Positions 8,517 to 15,418 of a DNA stretch of 64,000 bases are shown piece after piece (the first letter of the stretch is position 1; each line of letters opens with the position of its first letter). Origin of the DNA: Lunatibacter salilacus (GTDB lineage Bacteria > Bacteroidota > Bacteroidia > Cytophagales > Cyclobacteriaceae). The stretch is from assembly GCF_009797935.1 (NCBI RefSeq), contig NZ_VOLC01000019.1:62001-126000 (forward strand). Direction: 5' to 3'. Made by a program: the position numbers and the translations under genes. The notes below the pieces were generated by a model. It was not told the origin of the DNA. It did not search any database and saw only the letters and a list, made by a program, of their open reading frames with translations.

Positions 8517-9389
8517 ATGGAAGCTACCCTATTATACGATTGCCGATCCGAATTGGCAGAAGGTCCCCTTTGGCATGCAGCTTGGAACAGCTTTTTGTGG
8601 GTGGACATAGAAGGTGGACATTTATACCGGTATAGCTTACCAGACGGACAGGTCACTACTTGGGATTTTCCCCATAGGCTGACGATGGTGATCGAAGCTA
8701 CTGGAAACAAACTTCTCATGGCCTTGGATGCCAAGCTCGCCTTATTCGATCCAAAAACCGAATCCTTGGAATGGTTGCTTGATCTGCATCCGGATGATTC
8801 GTCTATGCGCTGCAACGATGGCGCCTGTGACCCGCAGGGAAGGCTTTGGGTCGGGACGATGAGCTTGGAAATGACTGAGGGAGCAGCATATCTTTATCGT
8901 ATCGGCATTGACAGGAAACCGCATCAGATGATTTCTAGCGTGACTATTTCTAATGGGTTATGCTGGTCTTTAGACGGTAAAACGATGTATTACATCGACA
9001 GTCCCACTCAAAAAGTGCAGGCATTTGACTTTGATCAACACACCGGAGACATTCGTTTTAAAAAGGACGTGATTTTGGTTCCTGAGGAGCTAGGTACGCC
9101 CGACGGCATGTGCATGGATGAAAATGGACTGCTTTGGATTGGCCACTATGGCGGATCGGGAGTGCATTGCTGGAACCCGGAAACCGGAAAATTGGTGGAT
9201 AAAATAGAAGTACCAGCACCCAACGTCACGTCCTGTGCCTTTGGTGGCACAGATGGGAAGCAGCTGCTTATCACCACTGCTAGGGAAAATATGAGCGACG
9301 AAAAACTGGCTGAATATCCATTAAGCGGTTCCGTATTCGCGGCAGAAATGCCTGTGAAAGGAGCCCCCGTTTATTCTGCCAATTTTTAA
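8517..9389 (+). CDS. SMP-30/gluconolactonase/LRE-family lactonase
   Basis: Six-bladed beta-propeller lactone hydrolase, 290 residues. The divalent-metal ligands of the SMP-30 family are visible: E15 (LAEGPLW), N146 (SNGLCWS) and D196 (TPDGMCMD), plus the substrate-side N100 in RCNDGACDPQGRLWVGTM. Cytoplasmic: no signal peptide. As the last operon gene it would open an aldonolactone to the aldonate that the upstream dehydrogenases and lyase could process. No clear terminator follows. Confidence 0.92.
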   Translation: MEATLLYDCRSELAEGPLWHAAWNSFLWVDIEGGHLYRYSLPDGQVTTWDFPHRLTMVIEATGNKLLMALDAKLALFDPKTESLEWLLDLHPDDSSMRCNDGACDPQGRLWVGTMSLEMTEGAAYLYRIGIDRKPHQMISSVTISNGLCWSLDGKTMYYIDSPTQKVQAFDFDQHTGDIRFKKDVILVPEELGTPDGMCMDENGLLWIGHYGGSGVHCWNPETGKLVDKIEVPAPNVTSCAFGGTDGKQLLITTARENMSDEKLAEYPLSGSVFAAEMPVKGAPVYSANF

Positions 9390-9404
9390 GGCTGTGGGAG
9401 AAAT

Positions 9405-9638
9405 TCAGAGGTGATGATTTGTTTGGGGATTTCGTTGCGTCATAAACTTTAAGACGGCTCTAAAACTAATCACAGTTGGATATTCCTGGTTGATGAATAA
9501 GCCGTTTTGGTCTAACGGTGTACCTGGCCAATCAGGTATAATTGTCCGCAAGGCTGGATTTGAGGTATATCTACTAACGGTTGGCATTTTTCTTTTAGCG
9601 TATAGCCGTTTAAGTAGGAGTAGTAATGCTGTCAACAT
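9405..9638 (-). pseudogene. Probable N-terminal fragment of a membrane-anchored MBL-fold metal-dependent hydrolase
   Basis: A 77-codon frame with a hydrophobic Leu-rich start followed by PDWPGTPLDQNGLFINQEYP and ending near FMTQRNPQ. I recognise this as resembling the lead-in segment of NAPE-PLD-like MBL-fold hydrolases, where a W-x-G-T/N-P-x-D-x-x-G-x-F-x-N pattern precedes the first metal motif. The HxHxDH core and the rest of the protein are absent. It sits between two converging units in an eroded region, so I read it as a truncated relic. Recognition is from memory and moderately uncertain. Confidence 0.4.
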
Positions 9639-9669
9639 TGTTGCTGAATTTTTTTTGGTTTAAAGAATG

Positions 9670-10491
9670 TTAGTGCCTTGCTATTTGTCCTGTCAACGCT
9701 GTAGGGGCATAACCGAACTGTTTTTTAAATGCAAACGAGAAATGGGATAAATTTTCAAAGCCAACTTCGTAACAAACCTCAATGGGCTTACTCTTTCGTT
9801 CCGCAAGTTGGTAGTGTGCCAATTCAAGCCGTTTTTGAGTCAGCCACCTTTGTGGGGTAATGTTATACGCATTCATAAAGTCCCTCTTGAAAGTAGTAAG
9901 ACTTCTTCCCGTCAAATAGCTGAACTTTTCCAGTGGCATATTGAACATATAATTTTTTTCCATAAAGCTGATCAAATTGGCTTTCTGAGGGTCGTCAAAG
10001 TTTGCCAACACGCTGTCAATTTCCGTATCAATGGTTCTTAAAATGCTTATTGCTTCCGTAATTTTTAGCAATGCTAGATTTTCCGGAAAAGGTTCTTTCA
10101 CATCAAAATACGGAACTAAAGAAGCAAGACAACTTTCAAGTAATGGGTGGTTCTTAAAAATGTGAATTTTTGGAACAGGAGTAATATTAGTTTTTACTTC
10201 TACCTTACTGTAAAAATTTCTTAGAATTTTCTCTGTTAAAAGCATTACGACTGTTTTATGCGGTAAGCCGTCCTTTGGATAATTGATAACTGTAGCAGGC
10301 TTGTTTCTTGGAATAAGAAAAATATCGCCAGTCCTAAACGTATGCGTTGCTTCAGCCTGCACAATTTTGGTTTCACCCGAAATGAACCAAATGAGCATGT
10401 GTTGGTCAAACACGATTTCCGTTTTGGAAAATTTATCCTCATAACAGGAAAGTTTTATTTCGGGTATCAGATGTTTTGATATGTGTTCCAT
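9670..10491 (-). CDS. AraC-family transcriptional regulator
   Basis: 273 residues. N-terminal cupin-like sensing part (about 1-160), C-terminal double helix-turn-helix (about 175-270) with LPLEKFSYLTGRSLTTFKRDF-type first HTH and the family signature PIEVCYEVGFENLSHFSFAFKKQFG in the second. It lies next to and in the same orientation as an SDR gene whose promoter carries a direct repeat typical of AraC sites, so that SDR is its likely target. Start at the ATG at 10491, preceded by an A/T-rich leader similar to the SDR leader. Confidence 0.92.
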   Translation of the reverse strand: MEHISKHLIPEIKLSCYEDKFSKTEIVFDQHMLIWFISGETKIVQAEATHTFRTGDIFLIPRNKPATVINYPKDGLPHKTVVMLLTEKILRNFYSKVEVKTNITPVPKIHIFKNHPLLESCLASLVPYFDVKEPFPENLALLKITEAISILRTIDTEIDSVLANFDDPQKANLISFMEKNYMFNMPLEKFSYLTGRSLTTFKRDFMNAYNITPQRWLTQKRLELAHYQLAERKSKPIEVCYEVGFENLSHFSFAFKKQFGYAPTALTGQIARH

Positions 10492-10556
10492 TTTTTAAAT
10501 TTATAAAGTAAAATTGTTTTGAAAATACACTTTTAAACAAATTGTCATTAAGTGAG

Positions 10557-10596
10557 TTGAATTTAGGTAGTTGCTCCTGCCACTACCTAAATTCAA
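10557..10596. repeat. Perfect 14-bp inverted repeat between araC-type gene and SDR
   Basis: Arms TTGAATTTAGGTAG (10557-10570) and CTACCTAAATTCAA (10583-10596), 12-nt loop, followed on the plus strand by TAATTTTTT. As a terminator it would serve plus-strand transcripts, but no plus gene ends here. In the minus direction it lies just after the aldehyde-dehydrogenase remnant and may be that lost gene's old terminator or a recombination scar. Confidence 0.6.
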
Positions 10597-10610
10597 TAAT
10601 TTTTTGATTA

Positions 10611-10711
10611 CTAATTAGCCATTACAGGAATTGAGATGGTTTTAATTTTATGATATTCTTCAAATCCCGCAACTCCATAACCCGTCCTATACCTGACTGT
10701 TTGTAACCACC
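10611..10711 (-). pseudogene. C-terminal remnant of an aldehyde dehydrogenase, frameshifted
   Basis: Reading minus from 10711 one frame gives GGYKQSGIGR, the near-invariant motif at the ALDH C-terminus. After a one-base shift the next frame gives GYGVAGFEEYHKIKTISIPV and a stop at 10611, which fits the usual ALDH ending (GLEEY..TK-like). No other ALDH sequence is present. The fragment overlaps the 3' end of the SDR gene in a different frame, so the SDR now borrows ALDH DNA for its last residues. Deletion joined the two genes. Confidence 0.6.
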
Positions 10712-11706
10712 TTATCGAACTGGAACTTTAAACCTGTTAGTTTTTCACCCAATTCCCACAAGCGTTTTGCTTTTGCTTCGTCTAAGGAATAGCGTTTTAC
10801 ACCATTTGACATTTCGGTGTCTGAAGCCAATGGAGCAATGTCGTTATCTTCACAATACACACCACCAATGTTGTGTAATTGTGGACTTGTAGCGCACCAT
10901 ATTGTTGTAGACGCACCTTGCGGAATGGTTTTAAGGGAAGCCGCAACTTCGGGCATCACATTTCCCTGTTCATCACAAAAGCCCATTTTCACGAACAATT
11001 CTAATGGAGCTTCCCTGCCTAATTCAGTTCCGCCTATAGAGCCGGGGTGTAAGGAATATGCCCTTACTCCAAATTCTTTGGCCCGATTGTCCAATTCAAG
11101 AGAAAACGAATTGACAGCAGTTTTTGATTGTCCGTAGGCTTGTAAGGTTTCGTATTCCCGATGTTCAAAATTCGGGTCGTCAAAATTGATAGGTGCGAAT
11201 TGATGTCCGTGGGAAGAAACGTTGATGACTCTGGCTCCATCCGCTTTCTTAAGCGCAGTCCAAAGTTTGGCCGTAAGTTGATACTGTGCTAAGTAATTTA
11301 CCGCAAATTGCGATTCTATGCCACGGCTGTCCCTTCTTAGTGGTACCCACATAATACCTGCATTGTTGATAAGCAAGTTTAATGGTCTGCCCGAAGCCAA
11401 AAACTTTTCAGCAAATGCGTCAATAGAAGTGGGATTAATCAAATCCATCTCTTCTATTTCCACATTCTTAATTCCTCGAAGATTTTTCTTTGCCTTTTCG
11501 ATGTCCCTTGCTGGAACAATGACGGTTGCACCCGCATTTGCAAGTGTTCTAACCGTTTCCAATCCAATGCCTGTGTTGCCTCCGGTTACAATGGCAGTTT
11601 TTCCTGAAAGGTCAATTCCTTTTATCACTTCTGTAGAGGTTGATTTTGGGTTGAAGCCAGAACCTATCGGTTTCTGTAAAGCCCCTTGATAATTGTTAGT
11701 TTCCAT
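10687..11706 (-). CDS. SDR-family NAD(P)-dependent oxidoreductase (retinol-dehydrogenase-like)
   Basis: 339 residues, longer than a classical SDR because of an N-terminal extension of about 30 residues. Cofactor motif TGGNTGIG (41-48), NNAG (114-117), Ser in NVSSHG (about 164), Y191 and K195 (YGQSK). The last ten or so residues (after KFQF) come from an out-of-frame aldehyde dehydrogenase remnant, so the native C-terminus was probably slightly shorter. Transcribed from a promoter with an AraC-like operator; the araC-type gene is downstream on the same strand. Substrate unknown; quinone/aldehyde/ketone reduction is typical for the family. Confidence 0.9.
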   Translation of the reverse strand: METNNYQGALQKPIGSGFNPKSTSTEVIKGIDLSGKTAIVTGGNTGIGLETVRTLANAGATVIVPARDIEKAKKNLRGIKNVEIEEMDLINPTSIDAFAEKFLASGRPLNLLINNAGIMWVPLRRDSRGIESQFAVNYLAQYQLTAKLWTALKKADGARVINVSSHGHQFAPINFDDPNFEHREYETLQAYGQSKTAVNSFSLELDNRAKEFGVRAYSLHPGSIGGTELGREAPLELFVKMGFCDEQGNVMPEVAASLKTIPQGASTTIWCATSPQLHNIGGVYCEDNDIAPLASDTEMSNGVKRYSLDEAKAKRLWELGEKLTGLKFQFDKVVTNSQV

Positions 11707-11741
11707 TTTTTAAATTGTTTTGTTAGATTAAATTGATAGGT

Positions 11742-11749
11742 CAAATGTA
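11742..11749 (-). promoter_or_regulatory. Predicted -7 element of the SDR promoter
   Basis: TACATTTG on the minus strand (plus strand CAAATGTA) matches the Bacteroidota -7 consensus TAnnTTTG. It lies 36 bp upstream of the SDR ATG. No TTTG is found at the -33 position; a direct repeat occupies the adjacent upstream region, which fits an activator-dependent promoter. Confidence 0.5.
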
Positions 11750-11769
11750 GCGCACACAAAAGCATATCA

Positions 11770-11809
11770 CTTTGTTTAAAAGTCCGAAGTTGCTTTGTTT
11801 AAAAGGCCG
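11770..11809. promoter_or_regulatory. Direct repeat, likely AraC-type operator upstream of SDR
   Basis: Two 17-bp copies, CTTTGTTTAAAAGTCCG (11770-11786) and CTTTGTTTAAAAGGCCG (11793-11809), one mismatch, 23 bp apart (about two helical turns). They sit about 20-60 bp upstream of the -7 element. Same-face direct repeats at this place are typical for AraC activators, and an AraC-family gene is two genes away. Confidence 0.55.
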
Positions 11810-12120
11810 GGTGACAGATCGGTAAAACCTAAAAAAATATTTGTACTAATCGCTGGGTATGTATAACGATCGTCTGCATTTCCTGGAATGGTTGGATTGC
11901 GTATCGGAGCAAAAACCAACTTGCAACATGTTAATTGGAAATAAAACCTTCTTGTATTTTTTTGCCATAGTAAAAATAAAAGTACGGCAGGGGCGGCTAT
12001 TGTGTAGAAAAGTTGTTAGTTGAGTTGTCAGACTCTGCTCAGAGATTCCTTTTTGCGTTCAATATGGGGATGGTTATAAAATGGGCATTATTGCGTTGGG
12101 AGAAAAATGCATCACAGATT
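11810..12120. other. Intergenic region without a supported gene
   Basis: About 310 bp between the SDR operator and the hairpin behind the GDPD gene. It contains one 54-codon frame (11859-12023, plus; begins MYNDRLHFLEWLDCVSEQ) that might be the first part of a lost gene, but I do not recognise it. Confidence 0.3.
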
Positions 12121-12164
12121 ACCTGTCCAAAGTTACCTCCGGATGGTGGTAACATTGGACAGGT
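12121..12164 (-). terminator. Long imperfect hairpin 12 bp after the GDPD stop
   Basis: Outer arms ACCTGTCCA (12121-12129) and TGGACAGGT (12156-12164), inner arms TTACC and GGTAA, joined by two pairs around one A/A mismatch: about 16 of 17 pairs with a 10-nt loop. Placed right behind the GDPD stop on the minus strand. The T-run is poor, so it is either a weak terminator or a 3'-end protecting stem. Confidence 0.5.
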
Positions 12165-12175
12165 AGATGTTGAGC

Positions 12176-12958
12176 CTATTTGTTTACCAATTCCAAAAGC
12201 ATTTCCGGTTCGTCGGTAGTGATAAACTCCACATTATTATCCAACAGCCACTCCATGTCTTCTTTTTTGTTTACCGTCCAGCAATTAACGGTCAATCCCA
12301 AATCATGGGCTTCTTGGATCCAATGTGGGTTTTCCCGCAGTACCCGAATATTATAGTCAAACCCAAAATAACCTTCATCCTTCAATTCCTGGGGAGTTTT
12401 GTCTCCCATCAAATAGGCCACATTGGCATCAGGATCCAGTTCGATGATTTTGCTTCCGATATGTTTGTCGAAGGTGATGTAATCCACCCACTTTTGGGCA
12501 CCCATCTTATGAACCATTTCCACGGCCTTGGTAGCCAGTTCCTGCCCCCTTTCTGTACTGATTTTGGAGGGTTTTACCTCCATGATGAGTTTTGTTTTAT
12601 TTTGCGACATCCCTTTTCGGAGCACTTCCTCCACGGTGGGCAGGCGCTCACCGTTGGGTAGCCTGAGGGCCAAAATTTGTTCGTATGTAGAGGTTTCCAT
12701 CACTAGACTATCATAATCTGCATCATGATTTAGGATCAGAATCCCATCGGCCGTCATCCAAACATCAAATTCGGACCCCATGCAGCCGATGTCAATGGCC
12801 TGTTTAAGAGAAGCCAGGGAGTTTTGGGGAAGGCCTTCGGCTTTCCAAGCACCGCGGTGGGCGATTACTTTGTTGTTAAGAAATGTGTCGGGTTCTGGCC
12901 CGCACCCCGCAAGTATCATTCCTACTATAAAGGTCATAAAAATAGAACTACGTGTCAT
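12176..12958 (-). CDS. Glycerophosphodiester phosphodiesterase, lipoprotein
   Basis: GDPD-family TIM barrel, 260 residues. Lipoprotein signal with lipobox ending at C19 (ILAGC). Catalytic and metal motifs: H34-R35 (IAHRGAWK), E63 and D65 (GSEFDVWMT), H78 (LNHDAD); later K in MEVKP. Hydrolyses glycerophosphodiesters released from phospholipids to an alcohol and glycerol-3-phosphate; the lipoprotein anchor places it in the periplasm or on the outer membrane. Monocistronic, followed by a hairpin at 12121-12164. Confidence 0.93.
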   Translation of the reverse strand: MTRSSIFMTFIVGMILAGCGPEPDTFLNNKVIAHRGAWKAEGLPQNSLASLKQAIDIGCMGSEFDVWMTADGILILNHDADYDSLVMETSTYEQILALRLPNGERLPTVEEVLRKGMSQNKTKLIMEVKPSKISTERGQELATKAVEMVHKMGAQKWVDYITFDKHIGSKIIELDPDANVAYLMGDKTPQELKDEGYFGFDYNIRVLRENPHWIQEAHDLGLTVNCWTVNKKEDMEWLLDNNVEFITTDEPEMLLELVNK

Positions 12959-13392
12959 GGATATAATATGGTATGTTGATAGATGAATAAAATTCGGTTA
13001 AATAGTTGGGGATTGCAAAGTGGATGGTTTAATTTAATGTGAATTAATCGTTGGACGGATATTTATTGATACTGGATATTAGTTGATATTCAGTAGAAAT
13101 ATAGTGGAAATACGGTAGATATATGGCCTAGGGCCGAAATATTGGATTTGATATTTGTTGATATTAGATACTAATTGATATTGAAAGGGGGGGGAATATT
13201 ACAAGATCCAAAAAACTAAAAAAATAGAATTCAGTAATAAACCAACGGATAGTAATGTTCTGTAGCTAAAAAGTCATCAGAATTAACAAGGGGATTTCAT
13301 TAATGACGTTTTTCAGAATAGCCCCAATCATGTAGTTGGAACCTTATCTTTGCGTGGATTTTAACGAGTTTTTCCAACATTGCATTTGAAAA
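12959..13392. repeat. Intergenic region carrying a GGCC-palindrome dispersed repeat
   Basis: 434 bp with no gene. Bases about 13060-13185 are rich in GATATT/TTGATATTAG words and contain GAAATACGGTAGATATATGG leading into GGCCTAGGGCC at 13125-13135. The same core (GGCCTACGGCC in a GAAATA..GTAGAAATAT context) recurs at 57115-57267, so this is one member of a dispersed family. A TATCTTTG -7-like element at 13345-13352 would have driven the truncated ATPase gene at 13393. Confidence 0.5.
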
Positions 13393-13494
13393 ATGTACAT
13401 CCCCCGAGACATCGATAAAGAGCTGGCAATATGGTGTTACGAAAAATCCGGAAAACCGTTGTTGGTCCGCGGTGCCCGTCAGGTAGGGAAATTA
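13393..13494 (+). pseudogene. N-terminal stub of a DUF4143/AAA_14-type ATPase, cut off in the Walker A motif
   Basis: Begins MYIPRDIDKELAIWCYEKSG and then KPLLVRGARQVGK, the start and P-loop of the large AAA ATPases that relatives continue as GARQVGKT(T/S). Here Walker A breaks after GK and unrelated sequence (LTQIYQL) follows. The frame happens to stay open into the downstream lipoprotein, making a 155-codon fused frame. A remnant left by deletion or insertion; not expected to be functional. Confidence 0.7.
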
Positions 13495-13542
13495 ACTCAA
13501 ATTTACCAATTGATCGCTATTTTTACACGTATAACTCTTACT

Positions 13543-13860
13543 ATGAAAATAAAATCAATAATTCTCGCCCTATTATTTCTTGCAGCTTTCACTTCCTGTT
13601 CAAACTATTTCGTTTCACGCTTGCGAAGCACAAATATGAATCAACTTGAACTGGGTATGTCCAAAGAACAGGTTACCGGAATTCTTGGCAAAGAATACAC
13701 AATTGCTGAGAAACGGATGGAAGGTGGAAACCAGATAGAAATACTTTCCTACCGCAATTCTCCGGAAACAGATGAATTTTACCAGTTTGTTTTTGTAAAC
13801 AATGAGTTGGAGCGATGGTATAGAGAGTTGATGCCTAGGTATGAAGTTAGGGAAAACTAA
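13543..13860 (+). CDS. Small lipoprotein with BamE/SmpA-like motif
   Basis: 105 residues from the ATG at 13543, chosen because a clean lipoprotein signal starts there (MKIKSIILALLFLAAFTSC, lipobox Cys 19). A longer in-frame start at 13393 belongs to an ATPase remnant. The mature part contains QLELGMSKEQVTGILGKEY, which matches the SmpA/OmlA (BamE-like) pattern of L-x-x-G-M-x-x-x-Q-V-x-x-x-L-G. Such domains are small outer-membrane-associated folds; a specific role here is unknown. It may now be transcribed from the lost ATPase's promoter. Confidence 0.7.
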   Translation: MKIKSIILALLFLAAFTSCSNYFVSRLRSTNMNQLELGMSKEQVTGILGKEYTIAEKRMEGGNQIEILSYRNSPETDEFYQFVFVNNELERWYRELMPRYEVREN

Positions 13861-14132
13861 GTCTTATAACGTCTAATGATAAATGGTTAATCGTTAACGG
13901 TTTTGTAGATTTAATCTTTGTGACTTCGTTGATTTTATCTTTTCCGGGTTCATAGCGCCACCCAAAATCAGCTAATAAATCAATTCGACCGTTTGCGGTT
14001 TTTTCCAGGTACAAATGGTTTTTCATAACCAAGATCAGACTGTAACTGCCTTAAAGTCCATCGTCATCGAATACATTCAATTTTCCATTGTAATAGTTAG
14101 CTGTCAATTGGCGGTCCTACTTCTAATTCATA
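13847..14132 (-). pseudogene. Possible decayed gene, not recognised
   Basis: The minus strand holds a 61-codon frame (13847-14032) with coding-like text (LYLEKTANGRIDLLADFGWRY). Just upstream in the same frame, after a TAA, is another plausible piece (RQLTANYYNGKLNVFDDDGL). Two in-frame stops further upstream close it. It overlaps the end of the lipoprotein gene by 14 bp. It could be a broken hypothetical gene or chance. The rest of the stretch to 14398 shows nothing recognisable. Confidence 0.3.
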
Positions 14133-14398
14133 AGACTGTTTTAGAAAGCAAAGGCAAACGCTTTCCCCTGAAAAAATAATTTGATGTTGTCGTGAACTGT
14201 TAAAGTATTTAGTGGCCAATTCTTTAATAAAAACGGGTTTTTAGCCCCGCATTAGGTAGATAAAAACTCCGAATCTTTCTAACTCACCTTTTCGGGTGGG
14301 ATTTATTCAAAAAAGTAAGCTATCTTTTATTTCCCTTTAATTTTCTTTGGATTATCAGCCAATCTCCTTAACTTAATCTCTGAAAATTATTGTGGCCT

Positions 14399-15412
14399 AT
14401 GAATACCCAGTTTGACACCATTCCTTTTGAAGCGCTGGACGGCTTCTCCTGTAATTTAAAGCATTTTATTTCACCGAACCCTACCAAGGGCCCGGTTTTG
14501 CTGGTTCACGGGGCAGGGGTGAGGAGCAATATTTTCAACCCTCCCTCCCAACAAAATATTATCCATATGCTGGCTGATGCAGGATATGACGTATGGTTGG
14601 AAAACTGGAGGGGAAGCATAGACTTGGCGCCAAACGAGTGGGACTTGGACCAAGTGGCGAAAAACGATCATCCTGCCGCGGTCCAAAAAATTACAGAACT
14701 GACCGGAAGTCAGGAAGTAAAAGCTATCATTCATTGTCAAGGGAGTACCAGTTTTATGATATCCGCCGCTTTGGGCTTATTGCCTCAGGTAAAGGTGATC
14801 GTAAGCAATGCGGTTTCCCTGCATCCGGTCATCCCCAAATTCTCGGTCTTCAAGCTTAATGTGCTGCTGCCAATTGTGGGTACCGTATTTAATTACCTAG
14901 ACCCGTCGTGGGGTATTGAAGCTCCAGACACGAAATCGAAGGTGATCAGAAAGGTAGTTCAGGCCACCCATTGGGAGAAGGATACGACGGTGGGGAAAAT
15001 GGTCAGTTTCACCTACGGTGCAGGCTGGCCTGCACTATGGGAACTGGATAATTTGGACAAAAAAACCATGGACTGGATTCAATACGAGTTTGCCCATGTG
15101 CCGATTTCTTTTTTTAGGCATATCCGAAATTGCGTCAAAAATGGAGTATTAGTACCATCGGGAAACGGTGAAACCCATTACGAGGTAACCCCCATGCAGA
15201 CCGATGCCCGCATAGTCCTGTTTGGTGGGGTAAAAAACAAATGCTTTCTGGCAGAGAGCCAGGTAAGAACATTTAATTATTTGGAGAAGGAAAAACCGGG
15301 TTTCCATAAATTATACTTAATGGAGAAATACAGCCATTTGGATATATTTTTTGGGAAAAATGCACACGTCGATGTGTTTCCACTGATGATAAATGAATTA
15401 GATAAAGGATAA
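14399..15412 (+). CDS. Alpha/beta-hydrolase-fold protein with Cys at the nucleophile position
   Basis: 337 residues from the ATG at 14399; a TTG nine bases upstream is less likely. The oxyanion motif VHGAG (37-41) and the strand-turn-helix IIHCQGSTSF are visible. Where lipases have G-x-S-x-G, this protein has H-C-Q-G-S, putting C113 at the nucleophile place. A late His in KYSHLDIFFG fits the catalytic base. First gene of the six-gene cluster; in other bacteria similar hydrolases accompany or are fused to cholesterol-oxidase-type GMC enzymes, and a GMC gene closes this cluster. No signal peptide. Likely acts on an ester or thioester of a lipophilic substrate. Confidence 0.85.
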   Translation: MNTQFDTIPFEALDGFSCNLKHFISPNPTKGPVLLVHGAGVRSNIFNPPSQQNIIHMLADAGYDVWLENWRGSIDLAPNEWDLDQVAKNDHPAAVQKITELTGSQEVKAIIHCQGSTSFMISAALGLLPQVKVIVSNAVSLHPVIPKFSVFKLNVLLPIVGTVFNYLDPSWGIEAPDTKSKVIRKVVQATHWEKDTTVGKMVSFTYGAGWPALWELDNLDKKTMDWIQYEFAHVPISFFRHIRNCVKNGVLVPSGNGETHYEVTPMQTDARIVLFGGVKNKCFLAESQVRTFNYLEKEKPGFHKLYLMEKYSHLDIFFGKNAHVDVFPLMINELDKG

Positions 15413-15418
15413 TAACTT

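Noticed and set aside
11859-12023. 54-codon plus-strand frame beginning MYNDRLHFLEWLDCVSEQ
   Set aside because: No recognised family, no clear promoter, and the second half looks non-coding; kept only as a remark on the gap.
12167-12661. 164-codon plus-strand frame opposite the GDPD gene
   Set aside because: Antisense to a gene with complete GDPD motifs; composition is that of a complementary-strand shadow.
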